DNA of 64,000 nt from Lachnospiraceae bacterium 28-4 (GCA_000403275.2 KE159598.1:1287722-1351721), one strand, 5' to 3'. Shown: positions 1 through 8,230, counted from the stretch's first letter. Program-made: numbers and translations. The notes: generated from the letters alone by a model not told the origin.

Positions 1-1016
1 TCCCGCTGGTGTTCTTTTAGATAGCGCACCATTTCCGGGCTGAATGTCAGCTTCCATCTGCCGCTTCTGTAAATCTCCATCGCTTCCGCCCATACCTGGC
101 TTAAATAGGCTCTGGAAGCGGCTTCGTCCTCTAAGATATGGATTTGTGCCTGCTCTGGGCATACCTGTATGGGAATAAAACGGCGGTTGCCGGAGCGGTC
201 AAGGGGCAGGAAGTCAAGGGCGTTGGACGTGCCGCCAAACACGCACTGCCTTGGGCGGTCTGCCGGGTGGGTTTCGTAGGGTATCTTGTAAACCTCCTTC
301 TGGCGGCTCAAAAATGACTTGATTTCCTCTATGCTCTTGGCGTTTGCGGTGGCAATCATCTCCGACATCTCGATTATCCAGTGGCCTTGCAGCTTGCGGT
401 ATACGTTGTCGTCGTCCAGCTTCCGTAAATCATCGGAGAACCACTCGTCTTTGACCGCCAGCAGGCGGAAGAAGGTGGACTTCCCGGCTCCCTGACCGCC
501 TACCAGACAGAGCATGATTTCAAATTTACAGCCGGGGGAAAATGCCCGGTGGATGGCTCCCAATAAGAACAGGCGCAGGGATTGGTAAGTGTAATCGTCC
601 TCACTGGCTCCCAGAAAGTGCCGCAGGCAGGAGCGTATCCGTTCGGTTCCATCCCATGTCAGGCTGTTTAAATACTCCCGGACAGGGTGGTAGCTGTTCT
701 GGTGGGCGGCAAGGCCAGCGGCGTCCTGTATCTTCTTTTCGCTTGTCAGGCCGTAGGTTTCTTCCAGATACAGCCGGATATATTTCATGTCGGTGTCGGT
801 CATGGGGCTGTCCGGGGTTCTTTTGTAGCCGATAGGCTTTAAAATGTCGGTGCGGTCGGTCAGAAGGTTATAAGCAACCGCCCCGGACAGGAGCGGGTCG
901 CACTGGAACACGGTCAGGCAGTTGCGGATGCTGTTTCGGAAGCCGCCTTTTTCGGTGGTTTCCAGCAAGGCTTTGATGTCCTCAACGCTCCGGGGCGGCC
1001 CAGTGTTTTCTGCCAT
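1..1016 (-). CDS. VapE-family (virulence-associated E) primase-helicase ATPase, partial
   Basis: The reading frame starts with ATG at 1016 and runs off the left edge, giving about 338 residues. A Walker A motif GGQGAGKST lies near residues 172-180, followed by the KDEWFSDDL and HWIIEMSEM stretches typical of VapE/phage D5-like superfamily 3 ATPases. Such proteins are plasmid and phage helicases acting in replication of the element. The start overlaps the end of the CHC2 primase gene by 35 bp, so the pair probably works as a primase-helicase unit. The C-terminus is outside the window. Confidence 0.85.
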   Translation of the reverse strand, partial: MAENTGPPRSVEDIKALLETTEKGGFRNSIRNCLTVFQCDPLLSGAVAYNLLTDRTDILKPIGYKRTPDSPMTDTDMKYIRLYLEETYGLTSEKKIQDAAGLAAHQNSYHPVREYLNSLTWDGTERIRSCLRHFLGASEDDYTYQSLRLFLLGAIHRAFSPGCKFEIMLCLVGGQGAGKSTFFRLLAVKDEWFSDDLRKLDDDNVYRKLQGHWIIEMSEMIATANAKSIEEIKSFLSRQKEVYKIPYETHPADRPRQCVFGGTSNALDFLPLDRSGNRRFIPIQVCPEQAQIHILEDEAASRAYLSQVWAEAMEIYRSGRWKLTFSPEMVRYLKEHQR

Positions 1017-1629
1017 GTTCTTTAGTTCCTGCCGTATCTGCGGCGGTAAGTTCTGCCATTCGCCTTTCAAGGTTCCTCACTTCCTTTCCGTGTCCTGTGA
1101 TAAGGGCTGCCCGCTCTGGAAGTTCCCCCGATAGAAGTACGTCCATCAGGTATTCCACCCGGCTCATGTTCTGCAGGGCTTCCACAAACCGGGGATTCCA
1201 TGCTTCATCCGGCTGGCGTGGGGCGTGTTCCTCCTTCCAGCGGCGCAGGAGATGGTAATAGTCGGACAACACCCGGAAACAGTGCCGCTCCATGCGCTTA
1301 AATTTCTGTTCTTCGCTTTCCCTCCGTAAGCGTGGCCGGATGGGCTGCTTCCTGGTGTTCTTTCTATCCTCATAGGGGATGGAGAAGTCCTGCGCCAGCA
1401 TGAGGGCGGCTTCCTTACTGCCGATTCCATAAAGACGGGAAACAAAGTCAATCACGTCCCCGGTGGCTCCGCAGCCGAAACAGTAAAAGCGGCGGTCAAC
1501 CTTCATGCTTGGGTTCTTATCGTTATGGAACGGGCAGACGCACATCCCGTTCCGGTTTACATGGATTCCATAACGCTCCGCAGCCTGCCTTGTGGTGACG
1601 GACTGCTTCACGGCTTCAAATACGTTCAA
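982..1629 (-). CDS. CHC2 zinc-finger DNA primase-like protein
   Basis: A 215-residue protein with an N-terminal CHC2 zinc finger: C32, H35, C50 and C53 in the order CPFH...CFGC. This is the DNA-recognition finger of DnaG-type primases; no TOPRIM catalytic domain is present in the short remainder, so it may need a partner for catalysis. A TTG start at 1629 is used because AGGAGG stands 9 bases upstream and no ATG is nearby. It overlaps the downstream VapE helicase gene and follows the relaxase gene in the same direction. It likely primes replication of the excised or transferred element. Confidence 0.82.
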   Translation of the reverse strand: MNVFEAVKQSVTTRQAAERYGIHVNRNGMCVCPFHNDKNPSMKVDRRFYCFGCGATGDVIDFVSRLYGIGSKEAALMLAQDFSIPYEDRKNTRKQPIRPRLRRESEEQKFKRMERHCFRVLSDYYHLLRRWKEEHAPRQPDEAWNPRFVEALQNMSRVEYLMDVLLSGELPERAALITGHGKEVRNLERRMAELTAADTAGTKEHGRKHWAAPER

Positions 1630-1653
1630 TAGGCGTTTCCTCCTGATAATCCC

Positions 1654-1682
1654 AACGTGAGCGGCACAATGTCGTTCACGTT
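1654..1682. promoter_or_regulatory. Palindrome upstream of primase gene
   Basis: The arms aacgtga (1654-1660) and tcacgtt (1676-1682) form a perfect 7-bp inverted repeat about 25 bases upstream of the TTG start of the primase. It could be an operator or a short hairpin in the leader; no matching regulator can be named. Confidence 0.35.
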
Positions 1683-1705
1683 GTCTGTAAATCCATCTTG
1701 TTCAA

Positions 1706-1750
1706 AATAAAAAAGCACCTGCCAGCGATTTCCAATCACAAAACAAGTGC
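1706..1750 (-). terminator. Terminator after relaxase gene
   Basis: On the minus strand the arms GCACTTG and CAGGTGC (with one G-U pair) are followed by a run of T (A run at 1706-1714 on the plus strand). It lies just past the relaxase stop, separating it from the primase-helicase pair. Confidence 0.6.
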
Positions 1751-1754
1751 CTGT

Positions 1755-3344
1755 TTAAAGTTCCATATTCTGTTGTTTCTGTGTCCGGGGCGGCTGGCGT
1801 TTCTCTGCCTGCTCCTGCCGGATGCGTTCCTGCCGCCCTTTCAGGTTCCCCTGTACGGACGGTTTCTTCCCCGGCTCGGCGGTCTGTCGGTACTGCTCGG
1901 ATGGCAACACTTGGTTGAGCCAGCGGCGCACATCCCGCAGCACTTTTACATCTGCCTGAACCGCTTCCAGCTCTTCCCCCTGTTCCGGCAGGGCAGAAGT
2001 AAGCTGTTCCCGTTCCGCTTCCAAATCTTTGCGGGAGTAGGAATTGCCTTTCAGGTTGGCTTTCAAATACCGGATAGCGGCATTGTAAGCGTCCAGTTCC
2101 TCCCGGTGGCTCTCCGCAAACTGCTCCTTTTTCTTCTTCCAGCCGATGGCGGCGTACTCCTTATGGACTGGCTTGTTGGCTTCGTATTTATCAATGTAGG
2201 ACAGCATGGTGTCGATGGCTTTGATGCGCTTCTCGCTTTTTTTCACGCTCTCCATGACAGAAACGGCGGTCTGGCTGATTTCGTCCAGCCAGGTGTCAAG
2301 GCTCTCCACGGTGGAGATTCCTTTTTTCCGCAGAAAATCCATTGCCGCCTGTACCCTGTTGAAGTCGGCAACTGTGCCTTTGAGCTTCCCTCTGGAAGTC
2401 CAGCCGGCACGCTGCCCACTCCGCAGTTCTAAATACTGTGAGAGCAGCTCCGGTATGGTTGGTTCCTTCGTCTGCTCCAATGCTTCCATCAGGGCGGCTT
2501 TTTTCTCTTTTAAATCGGCAATCCAGCCTTTTAAGTGGCGCACCATCTGGCGGATGGACTGCATGAGGGAGTTGGCGGCTTTGATGTCCCGGTTCAGGTT
2601 GCCGATGCTGGTCTGGATTCCCTTCTTCTCCATCTGGCAGGCGGCTGGCCCCATGTGGACGGTGGGGATTTTATCAATCCCCTGCCGGGCATAGGAGCGC
2701 AGGTCAAGCCGTTCCGGGCGGTGATTGGCTTCTAAGTAACGGTTAGCCGTGTCCGCCCATCCCTGCCGCCAGATTTCAGCGTATTTCTGGTCGTTCCAGT
2801 CCACGGTGTCCTCCTTATGGCTTTTCCATCTGCCGGACGGGAGCCGGATTCTTTCGCCGTTTTCGTCAAGGTCGTATACCTTGCGGCATTTGGGGAGCCA
2901 TTTGCCTTTTTCGTCCATCGCCCGCATGGTGAGCAGGATATGGGCGTGGGGGTTGCCGTCCCCTTTGTCATGGATGGCAAAATCGGCTATCATGCCTTTG
3001 GAAACAAAAAACTCCCGGCAGTAGTCATGGATAAGGTCGGCGTGCTGTTCCGATGGGATTTCCCTTGGGATGGCAAGCACGAACCTCCGGGCAAGCTGGG
3101 AGTTCCATTGTTTTTCCTGCGCTTCGGCAGAGTTCCATAAAGTGTTGCGGTCTGCATACTCTGGCGGCACATGGGGCGGGAGCATGATTTCTTTGTGGGT
3201 GACTTCGTTCTTGTAGGGATAGTGTTTCTGCTCTTGGTCGTATTCAGAGAACAGTTTCTCGCCACTCTGGTAGGCAGCGGCAGAAACGGCGGATTCATTG
3301 TTGCTCCGCTTAATGATGGTGATTTTACAGTGCGGGCATGGCAA
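1755..3344 (-). CDS. MobA/MobL-family relaxase
   Basis: A 529-residue protein whose first ~230 residues match MobQ-type (MobA/MobL) relaxases. The candidate nicking tyrosine is Y25 in AAAYQSGEKL. The metal-binding histidines lie in IHDKGDGNPHAHILLT (H125, H133, H135). The rest is rich in charged helices, probably coiled coil, as usual in this family. It would nick oriT and pilot the single strand through a helper conjugation system. Start ATG 3344; AAAGGAGG is upstream but at a long spacing of about 13 bases. A strong terminator separates it from the upstream secreted-protein gene, so it must have its own promoter or readthrough. Confidence 0.9.
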   Translation of the reverse strand: MPCPHCKITIIKRSNNESAVSAAAYQSGEKLFSEYDQEQKHYPYKNEVTHKEIMLPPHVPPEYADRNTLWNSAEAQEKQWNSQLARRFVLAIPREIPSEQHADLIHDYCREFFVSKGMIADFAIHDKGDGNPHAHILLTMRAMDEKGKWLPKCRKVYDLDENGERIRLPSGRWKSHKEDTVDWNDQKYAEIWRQGWADTANRYLEANHRPERLDLRSYARQGIDKIPTVHMGPAACQMEKKGIQTSIGNLNRDIKAANSLMQSIRQMVRHLKGWIADLKEKKAALMEALEQTKEPTIPELLSQYLELRSGQRAGWTSRGKLKGTVADFNRVQAAMDFLRKKGISTVESLDTWLDEISQTAVSVMESVKKSEKRIKAIDTMLSYIDKYEANKPVHKEYAAIGWKKKKEQFAESHREELDAYNAAIRYLKANLKGNSYSRKDLEAEREQLTSALPEQGEELEAVQADVKVLRDVRRWLNQVLPSEQYRQTAEPGKKPSVQGNLKGRQERIRQEQAEKRQPPRTQKQQNMEL

Positions 3345-3376
3345 GCGTGCGCCCTCCTTTCTCCCGGCATCAGGGC

Positions 3377-3413
3377 AAAAAAAGAGCAGGGAACCATTTC
3401 TGATTTCCTGCTC
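3377..3413 (-). terminator. Terminator between secreted-protein and relaxase genes
   Basis: The minus strand carries GAGCAGG...CCTGCTC (3407-3413 with 3384-3390) followed by seven T. This is a strong intrinsic terminator for the secreted-protein gene and isolates that cassette from the relaxase. Confidence 0.75.
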
Positions 3414-3471
3414 TGCGAAGACTTAAAATATAACTTATTGCTAAAGGAAGCTAATATACCATGTGAGAATG

Positions 3472-4227
3472 TTAATGGTTCAAATTATGGTCTGCATCCA
3501 TATATCCTTTCACAGTTCCAGTTTTAGAGCATCTGGCATCAACCCAACAATAATTATCTTGAATGACCAGTCCCACGCCCTGAATCTCTAAGCCATAATG
3601 AAAGTTAGCAGATGATTTTACTCGTGCATAATTAACACCGCCAACAGTGATGCTGCTTACGCTTGAATCTTTAAAATCACTTACTTGCCAAATGCTTAAG
3701 AAACCTCTTTGATAAGAACCATCGCTGTAATTAACTGATACGGATGAGCCATTATAAGTAAACTGTGCTTCCTGTGTAATTCTATATAACTCTTGCCCTA
3801 ATACCAAAGCATAAACAGCATGATAGTACTTTTTAATTGGTGATGTACTTTTGGCGGAATATGTTGAAGCTGTATTATCCACTGCACCCTTGGCTATTCT
3901 TTCAGGTGTAGCTTCTACATCTTCAACTCCATTAACATAAACCATTATACCTTCAAGAATTACCGTGTTATCATTCCCTAAATCAATCACCTTGGTTTCT
4001 TCTGAATGTATCAATTCGGATGTATCATATTGTTTTCCATATTTGGAAATAAATGTTTGTACTTTATCTGGTAATGTTGTGTTACTATATGTTGCGGATT
4101 TTAAAAAGCTTTCAAAATCCGTAGCATATTGCTCAAAAGATATGGGAGCTTTTTCCGCAGCAAAGGCCGTTGTTCCCATACTAACCAACATCACAAGCGA
4201 CAAGACTAATGACAAAAATTTTTTCAT
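3472..4227 (-). CDS. Secreted protein of unknown function
   Basis: The protein has 251 residues from the ATG at 4227, chosen because AAAGGA stands 7 bases upstream; a TTG start 18 bases earlier is less likely. It has a classical signal peptide: a KK start, a hydrophobic core LSLVLSLVMLV, and an AFA-AE cleavage site. The mature part is rich in S, T, Y and V, with two cysteines near the C-terminus (CWVDARC). I do not recognise a family. It is clearly more AT-rich than the genes around it, suggesting separate acquisition. It follows a membrane-anchored XRE regulator by 26 bases, so the two probably form one operon. Confidence 0.8.
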   Translation of the reverse strand: MKKFLSLVLSLVMLVSMGTTAFAAEKAPISFEQYATDFESFLKSATYSNTTLPDKVQTFISKYGKQYDTSELIHSEETKVIDLGNDNTVILEGIMVYVNGVEDVEATPERIAKGAVDNTASTYSAKSTSPIKKYYHAVYALVLGQELYRITQEAQFTYNGSSVSVNYSDGSYQRGFLSIWQVSDFKDSSVSSITVGGVNYARVKSSANFHYGLEIQGVGLVIQDNYCWVDARCSKTGTVKGYMDADHNLNH

Positions 4228-4253
4228 AAACATTTCCTTTCTCAATACTTTGT

Positions 4254-4625
4254 TTACTTGGCTGCACTCAATAGCATTATTAGTAATATAATAACAACTA
4301 TGGAAATTAAAACAATTTTAACACTGCTCCATATGCGCCGGTTTCTTAGTGTCTTTTCTGAAAGCTGGGAATTGATTCGTGATAGTTGTTCTGCTATTGT
4401 ATTTTTATCACTTACACTTTCTTTGCTTTCAATGGTTTCTCCCAAAAGTACGCTCACCGGGGTTTCCAGTATTTCTGATAAGCTTATCAGAAGCTGGGCA
4501 TCCGGTACAGAAAGACCTTTTTCCCATTTGGATATTGTTTGACGAACAACATTCAGCTTTGCAGCAAGTTCTTCTTGAGAGAACCCTTTTTCCTTACGCA
4601 ACTTTTTAAGATTTTCATTAAACAT
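4254..4625 (-). CDS. XRE-family regulator with C-terminal membrane anchor
   Basis: A 123-residue protein: residues 1-65 form an XRE helix-turn-helix (FSQEELAAKLNVVRQTISKW), then a short linker, then one hydrophobic helix near residues 100-120 (IVLISIVVIILLIMLL). DNA-binding proteins tethered to the membrane in this way are known in Firmicutes but their signals are mostly unknown. RBS GAGGAGG precedes ATG 4625. It likely regulates itself and the downstream secreted protein from a promoter with a perfect palindrome (see 4660-4687). AT-rich like its partner. Confidence 0.85.
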   Translation of the reverse strand: MFNENLKKLRKEKGFSQEELAAKLNVVRQTISKWEKGLSVPDAQLLISLSEILETPVSVLLGETIESKESVSDKNTIAEQLSRINSQLSEKTLRNRRIWSSVKIVLISIVVIILLIMLLSAAK

Positions 4626-4659
4626 GATATATCGCCTCCTCGTTCAAAACTATAGCATT

Positions 4660-4687
4660 ATTATAGCCGTTGCGGCAAGCAACGCAA
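4660..4687 (-). promoter_or_regulatory. Promoter and palindromic operator of the XRE/secreted cassette
   Basis: On the minus strand, -35 TTGCGT and -10 TATAAT are 16 bases apart. Between and overlapping them lies a perfect inverted repeat, cgttgc-5 bases-gcaacg (4668-4684). An operator in the promoter spacer points to repression, most simply autoregulation by the adjacent XRE protein. Confidence 0.7.
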
Positions 4688-4852
4688 GTTTACATTTAGG
4701 ATTTTGCGAGAAAAAATCATATCTGAGGTTTATATTCCTGACAAGAGGGGTAGCTGGCGGAGCCAGCGCAGGGGAGTAGGAGCTTCCCCTGAGATGATTG
4801 GAGTAGATTGGAAACTACAGAAATCATCTGCTGTCCGCAGGACGCTCCCGGC

Positions 4853-4920
4853 AGGGCGCAATGCACCACTTCCCTAAGTGGTGTATAATTGCGCCCTATC
4901 CGAGTTCTTGGATAGGGCGC
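4853..4920. repeat. Nested palindromes next to RIT left end
   Basis: There are two adjoining inverted repeats. The first has outer arms agggcgcaat (4853-4862) and attgcgccct (4888-4897), with inner arms caccactt and aagtggtg. The second has arms gcgccctatcc (4891-4901) and ggatagggcgc (4910-4920). They share the gcgccct block with each other and with both RIT ends. They could be the palindromic target the RIT element chose, a leftover of an earlier end, or a transcription-stopping structure. The remaining bases from about 4,690 to 4,850 show no gene. Confidence 0.6.
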
Positions 4921-5001
4921 ATTATCCGAGATAATCAATTATCCGAGGAAACTCTCAAAACCGCCAGCATAAAAGGCTTTCAGAGAAGTTGCCTCGGATA
5001 A
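4914..5001. repeat. RIT left end: inverted repeat and 9-mer sites
   Basis: The 47-bp terminal repeat is 4914-4960. The 9-mer ttatccgag occurs at 4922-4930 and 4939-4947, and inverted (ctcggataa) at 4993-5001. These are likely binding sites of the recombinases. The inner site ends 8 bases before the stop codon of the third recombinase gene. Confidence 0.85.
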
Positions 5002-5009
5002 TGTAAGAA

Positions 5010-6038
5010 CTATTTCAGGAAGTCAGGGAGCTGATGCTCTTTCTTTTGTGTAATAGGATTTTCTTTTTGATGGGAAAACCACTTTTCGTTCCAATCCCGG
5101 ATATGCCTGTTTACGGTTCCCTGTGAAAGTTCAGCATACCGTTCTGTTGTGGAGATCGAGGAATGTCCGAGGAAATTTTTGATTGCCATAATTGGTACCC
5201 CGGCTTCCAACATATGTGTGGCGGTCGTATGCCTCATGGTGTGCGGGGTGTAGCGTTTTTCAAGGAACATTTCCGGATGCCCTGCTCTTGCGAGCATGAT
5301 ATATTTTTTATAAATCTCCTCAATACAGGAAATGCTCATCTGCGGATGGGTCTGGCTGGAAAAGATGTAGGCCTCCAACCGACCGGCCTTTCCCGTTTCC
5401 TCCAGATATCGTTCCAGGAGAGTTCCGCTAGGCCTTGCAATCACGATCCTCCGGGTTTTGTTTCCCTTTCCAGTAATTGTAAGCTTATAGAGGTTTTTCT
5501 CGGCCAGGAAGTCCCTGACTTTGAGATCGCAGATTTCCTGTGCCCTGGCTCCGCTGGCATACATCAGGTTCAAAAGGACCTGGTCACGGAAGCCCATCCG
5601 TTTCCCGGGTTCAGGAAGCCGGAGCAGGATTGAAACTTCATCAAGCGTAAAGGTGGTCCTCGGCTGGACGGCCTCTTTTTTTACAGGCACTCTTTTCACC
5701 GCATTTGCAAACACAGTCGCTGCTTCAAAATTCCTGTTCTGTGCGTAACCGGCAAAAGAGGCCAATGCTGAAAGCCTGAGATTCCTTGTGGATACTGAGC
5801 ATCCCCGTTCTGCTTCGATCCATTTCAGGAAGCCGTCAATAGTCTCGAAATTCAAATCCCGGAAGAGGATTTCACCAGCATTTTTCTTCTTTTCCTGATA
5901 AACATACTGGAACAAAAGGCGGAAGGTATGTTTATAGGATCTCGTGGTATTAGGGGAAAGCCCTGACGAGAGCGGCATATATTCCGTAAAAAACTGTTCC
6001 AGGAGGAGCATGAATTCAGGAAGTTTATTTTTCCTCAT
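5010..6038 (-). CDS. RIT tyrosine recombinase, third gene
   Basis: 342 residues from ATG 6038 (GGAGGT close upstream; the longer reading from 6110 has no such site). Tyrosine recombinase with a core-binding SAM-like domain (about 10-105) and a catalytic domain. Visible catalytic residues: R165 (SGARAQEIC), K near 192, H266 and R269 (HTMRHTTATH), H292 (LGHSSI), nucleophile Y301 (TERYAE). It resembles XerC/D in motif spelling. Its start overlaps the end of the middle recombinase gene by 14 bp, so translation is probably coupled. Confidence 0.9.
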   Translation of the reverse strand: MRKNKLPEFMLLLEQFFTEYMPLSSGLSPNTTRSYKHTFRLLFQYVYQEKKKNAGEILFRDLNFETIDGFLKWIEAERGCSVSTRNLRLSALASFAGYAQNRNFEAATVFANAVKRVPVKKEAVQPRTTFTLDEVSILLRLPEPGKRMGFRDQVLLNLMYASGARAQEICDLKVRDFLAEKNLYKLTITGKGNKTRRIVIARPSGTLLERYLEETGKAGRLEAYIFSSQTHPQMSISCIEEIYKKYIMLARAGHPEMFLEKRYTPHTMRHTTATHMLEAGVPIMAIKNFLGHSSISTTERYAELSQGTVNRHIRDWNEKWFSHQKENPITQKKEHQLPDFLK

Positions 6039-7014
6039 ACGCCACCTCCGTGAATACGCCAGCGGCATAATCTTCAAACAGCTCCGTATATTCAGGGAAC
6101 ATATCACCACTGAATTTCAGATATTTCTCCGTTTCGTCCATGTCATGGTGTCCAAGATAGACTGACAGGAAAGGAACAGAGTTATCTGTCGGGTGTCCGT
6201 TTTTCTCTGCCTGCGCAAATGAATGGATGGCAAAATAGTGACGGAAGCAATGAAGGCACTGCCCTCTGGAATGGGATTTTTCCTGTACATACAGGCCGGT
6301 TTCCCGCAAGAGGTTCCTAAACCGAAAATCAAAGGTTCCTTTACTGACGGAAAACTCTTGGCCCCTGGCTGCCGGGAACAGACAGCTTTCCGGTTCTGTT
6401 TTGATCCCCATAGCAATGCAGTATCTTTCCAGCATCTCTGTCAATGTCCTGTCCATTGGAACAACACGCTGTTTGTTGTTCTTGGCATGGCGGATCAGGA
6501 TGGTCCCATTGCGGAAATTTATATCTTTTACCCTGGCGGCAAGCGGTTCTCCCAGGCGGAACCCGCACCCAAGGAGCATCCGGAGCAGCATACAGAACTC
6601 CATGTCCGTCCGGCGGGTTTTCGGGTCTGTATGCCTGTTGGCCCAGCTGTCGGCGCAGGACAGAAGCGTTTGGATTTCCCTGTCCGAAAAAATATATGGG
6701 ACATAGCTGTCTGATGTTTTGGGGCAGGCGGGCATGAAAACACTGTACCCCTTGTATTGAAGGTACCGCAAAAATTTGCGGAGATAGCTTACCTTATCGC
6801 TGACCGTTTTGGGCGCGTTTATCTGCTGGAGTTCCCTGATCCAGTGATTGATGGCTGTTTCCGTAACCCTGTCGGCGTTTTCTGCCACCAGCAGTGAATC
6901 GAACGAAAGAAGGGTTCTGCGTGTACTCCGCAAAGTATCATCGCTGACAGTCCCCTGGCTGATTTCCAGATATTCTGCAAGCTCATGTTTGAAAACCGAC
7001 TGGAACTGTGTCAT
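6025..7014 (-). CDS. RIT tyrosine recombinase, second gene
   Basis: 329 residues from ATG 7014, whose ATGA overlaps the TGA of the preceding gene (4 bp); GGGAGG lies upstream. A GTG at 7026 is possible. Catalytic residues visible: R153 (GCGFRLGEPLA), H255 and R258 (HCFRHYFAIHS), H289 (YLGHHDMDE), Y298 (TEKYLKF). The HxxR motif sits in an unusual Cys-rich setting (CLHCFRH). Tyrosine recombinase family; in RIT elements all three proteins are thought to act together. Confidence 0.9.
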   Translation of the reverse strand: MTQFQSVFKHELAEYLEISQGTVSDDTLRSTRRTLLSFDSLLVAENADRVTETAINHWIRELQQINAPKTVSDKVSYLRKFLRYLQYKGYSVFMPACPKTSDSYVPYIFSDREIQTLLSCADSWANRHTDPKTRRTDMEFCMLLRMLLGCGFRLGEPLAARVKDINFRNGTILIRHAKNNKQRVVPMDRTLTEMLERYCIAMGIKTEPESCLFPAARGQEFSVSKGTFDFRFRNLLRETGLYVQEKSHSRGQCLHCFRHYFAIHSFAQAEKNGHPTDNSVPFLSVYLGHHDMDETEKYLKFSGDMFPEYTELFEDYAAGVFTEVAYEEK

Positions 7015-7982
7015 GACAGGCGCCACCTCCCCTCCAGAAAAGCAGCAAATGTACCTGTCGCCTCCATGACCGGGAGGGCGTAGTTCCGCAGCTGCTCCAC
7101 ATCCAGACTGACATAGGATTGGATGGCGTTCTGGTCTGTATGCCCAAGGGCTTTCCTTACCGCCTCATAAGGGATGTTGTCATTGACCATGGAACTTGCC
7201 AGGGACGACCGGAAAGCATGTGCGCCCTGTTTGCGTCCCGCCGGATCAATTCCAGCTGCCATAATGGCAGTCCTGACGATCTTGGTGATTGCCTGCACAG
7301 AGATATGGCTGTAAGGGGGAACGATGCGGAGAAATACATACGGGCTGTCATAGCAGGCCCGTTCTTCCTCTAAATACTGTTTCAGGGCGGCCTTTACATC
7401 CGGGACCATGGGAAGTTCAATGTCAACGCCGGTTTTGTGCTGTGTAAGCAGAATCAGGTTCCTGCCAAAATCCAGTTCCCGGAATGTCATGGATGAGATG
7501 TCCCCGCTCCTGATCCCCAGCCGTGTCGCAAGAAGCAGCACTGCGTAATCTCGCTTTCCATGTGGGGAGTCCCGGCCTACGCTATTTTCAATTTTCAGGA
7601 TTTCTTCTATTGTATAAACAGAAGGGTACGGCTGCGGCCTCTTGAAAAGAGGAACGATGCCGCTGTAATCCCTGTCGGTATGTCTGGCCTGATATGCATA
7701 TCTGAGGAATGTCCGGATGTGTGAAAGGTACCATTTGCTGCTGACCATTAAACACGCGGCTCCTACATTTTGGGCGTTCATTGCCTGCGGCGCTGCGCAG
7801 CCTGTATCAGCCAGGGCGGATAAAAAGTAGTGCCCAATCTTATCGTGAAGATGGATGCTGCTTTCCTGAAGTCCCTTGCGTTTCCCGTCTTCAAGGTACT
7901 CCGCTAAAAGAGCCTCCATTTCCGGATTCAATTCGTGGTATCCGCATGGCACTGTGTTGGTTTCCCTTGTATGGTAACCCAT
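7011..7982 (-). CDS. RIT tyrosine recombinase, first gene
   Basis: 323 residues from ATG 7982, chosen for AGGAGG 8 bases upstream. Catalytic residues: R158 (RLGIRSGDI), K183 (QHKTG), H255 and R258 (GAHAFRSSLAS), H281 (LGHTDQN), Y290 (IQSYVSL). The first gene of the trio, with its start 56 bp from the inner 9-mer of the right end, so its promoter probably lies within the end sequence and could be shut by recombinase binding. Confidence 0.9.
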   Translation of the reverse strand: MGYHTRETNTVPCGYHELNPEMEALLAEYLEDGKRKGLQESSIHLHDKIGHYFLSALADTGCAAPQAMNAQNVGAACLMVSSKWYLSHIRTFLRYAYQARHTDRDYSGIVPLFKRPQPYPSVYTIEEILKIENSVGRDSPHGKRDYAVLLLATRLGIRSGDISSMTFRELDFGRNLILLTQHKTGVDIELPMVPDVKAALKQYLEEERACYDSPYVFLRIVPPYSHISVQAITKIVRTAIMAAGIDPAGRKQGAHAFRSSLASSMVNDNIPYEAVRKALGHTDQNAIQSYVSLDVEQLRNYALPVMEATGTFAAFLEGRWRLS

Positions 7983-8037
7983 AGTTAAAACCTCCTGTTT
8001 GATAGCTTTAACTGTACTATGCCCATGTGGATAAATT

Positions 8038-8125
8038 TTATCCGAGATTTTTTGCATGAACCCCCGCATACAAAAGGTTTTTAAGAATTTCCTCGGATAA
8101 TTAAAAATCTCGGATAATGCGCCCT
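8038..8125. repeat. RIT right end: inverted repeat and 9-mer sites
   Basis: The 47-bp terminal repeat is 8079-8125, mirror of 4914-4960 with a few mismatches. The 9-mer occurs at 8109-8117 and 8092-8100 (as ctcggataa) and inverted at 8038-8046 (ttatccgag). Spacings (17 bp, then 62 bp to the far edge of the inner copy) equal those at the left end. Confidence 0.85.
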
Positions 8126-8230
8126 CTTTCAGAGGGGGATTTTCCAGCTTGTCACTTTGGAAGTAAAAATTGCAAGCGAAATATCTAGAAGTCAGGAATC
8201 AGCCGTACCGATTGTGCCATAGGCGGTATA

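Larger units (their letters stand above)
4914..8125 (-). mobile_element. RIT (recombinase-in-trio) element, complete
   Basis: Three different tyrosine recombinase genes lie in one direction with overlapping ends (7982-7011, 7014-6025, 6038-5010), the hallmark of RIT elements. The ends are 47-bp inverted repeats (4914-4960 and 8079-8125). Each end carries the 9-mer ttatccgag twice in the same orientation, 17 bp apart, and once inverted further inside; spacings are identical at both ends. All three proteins keep their catalytic residues, so the element looks intact. It sits between a small conserved gene and the XRE/secreted cassette of the mobilisable element. No target duplication beyond the shared agggcgc/gcgccct block is evident. 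Length about 3.2 kb. Confidence 0.88.

Noticed and set aside
4717-4938. Open frame of 73 codons left of the RIT element
   Set aside because: It runs through nested palindromes and the RIT terminal repeat, has no ribosome site and no recognisable protein.
5010-7982. Tn554-type transposon (tnpA/tnpB/tnpC)
   Set aside because: Tn554 has two tyrosine recombinases plus an unrelated TnpC; here all three proteins have the full tyrosine recombinase active site, and there are inverted-repeat ends.
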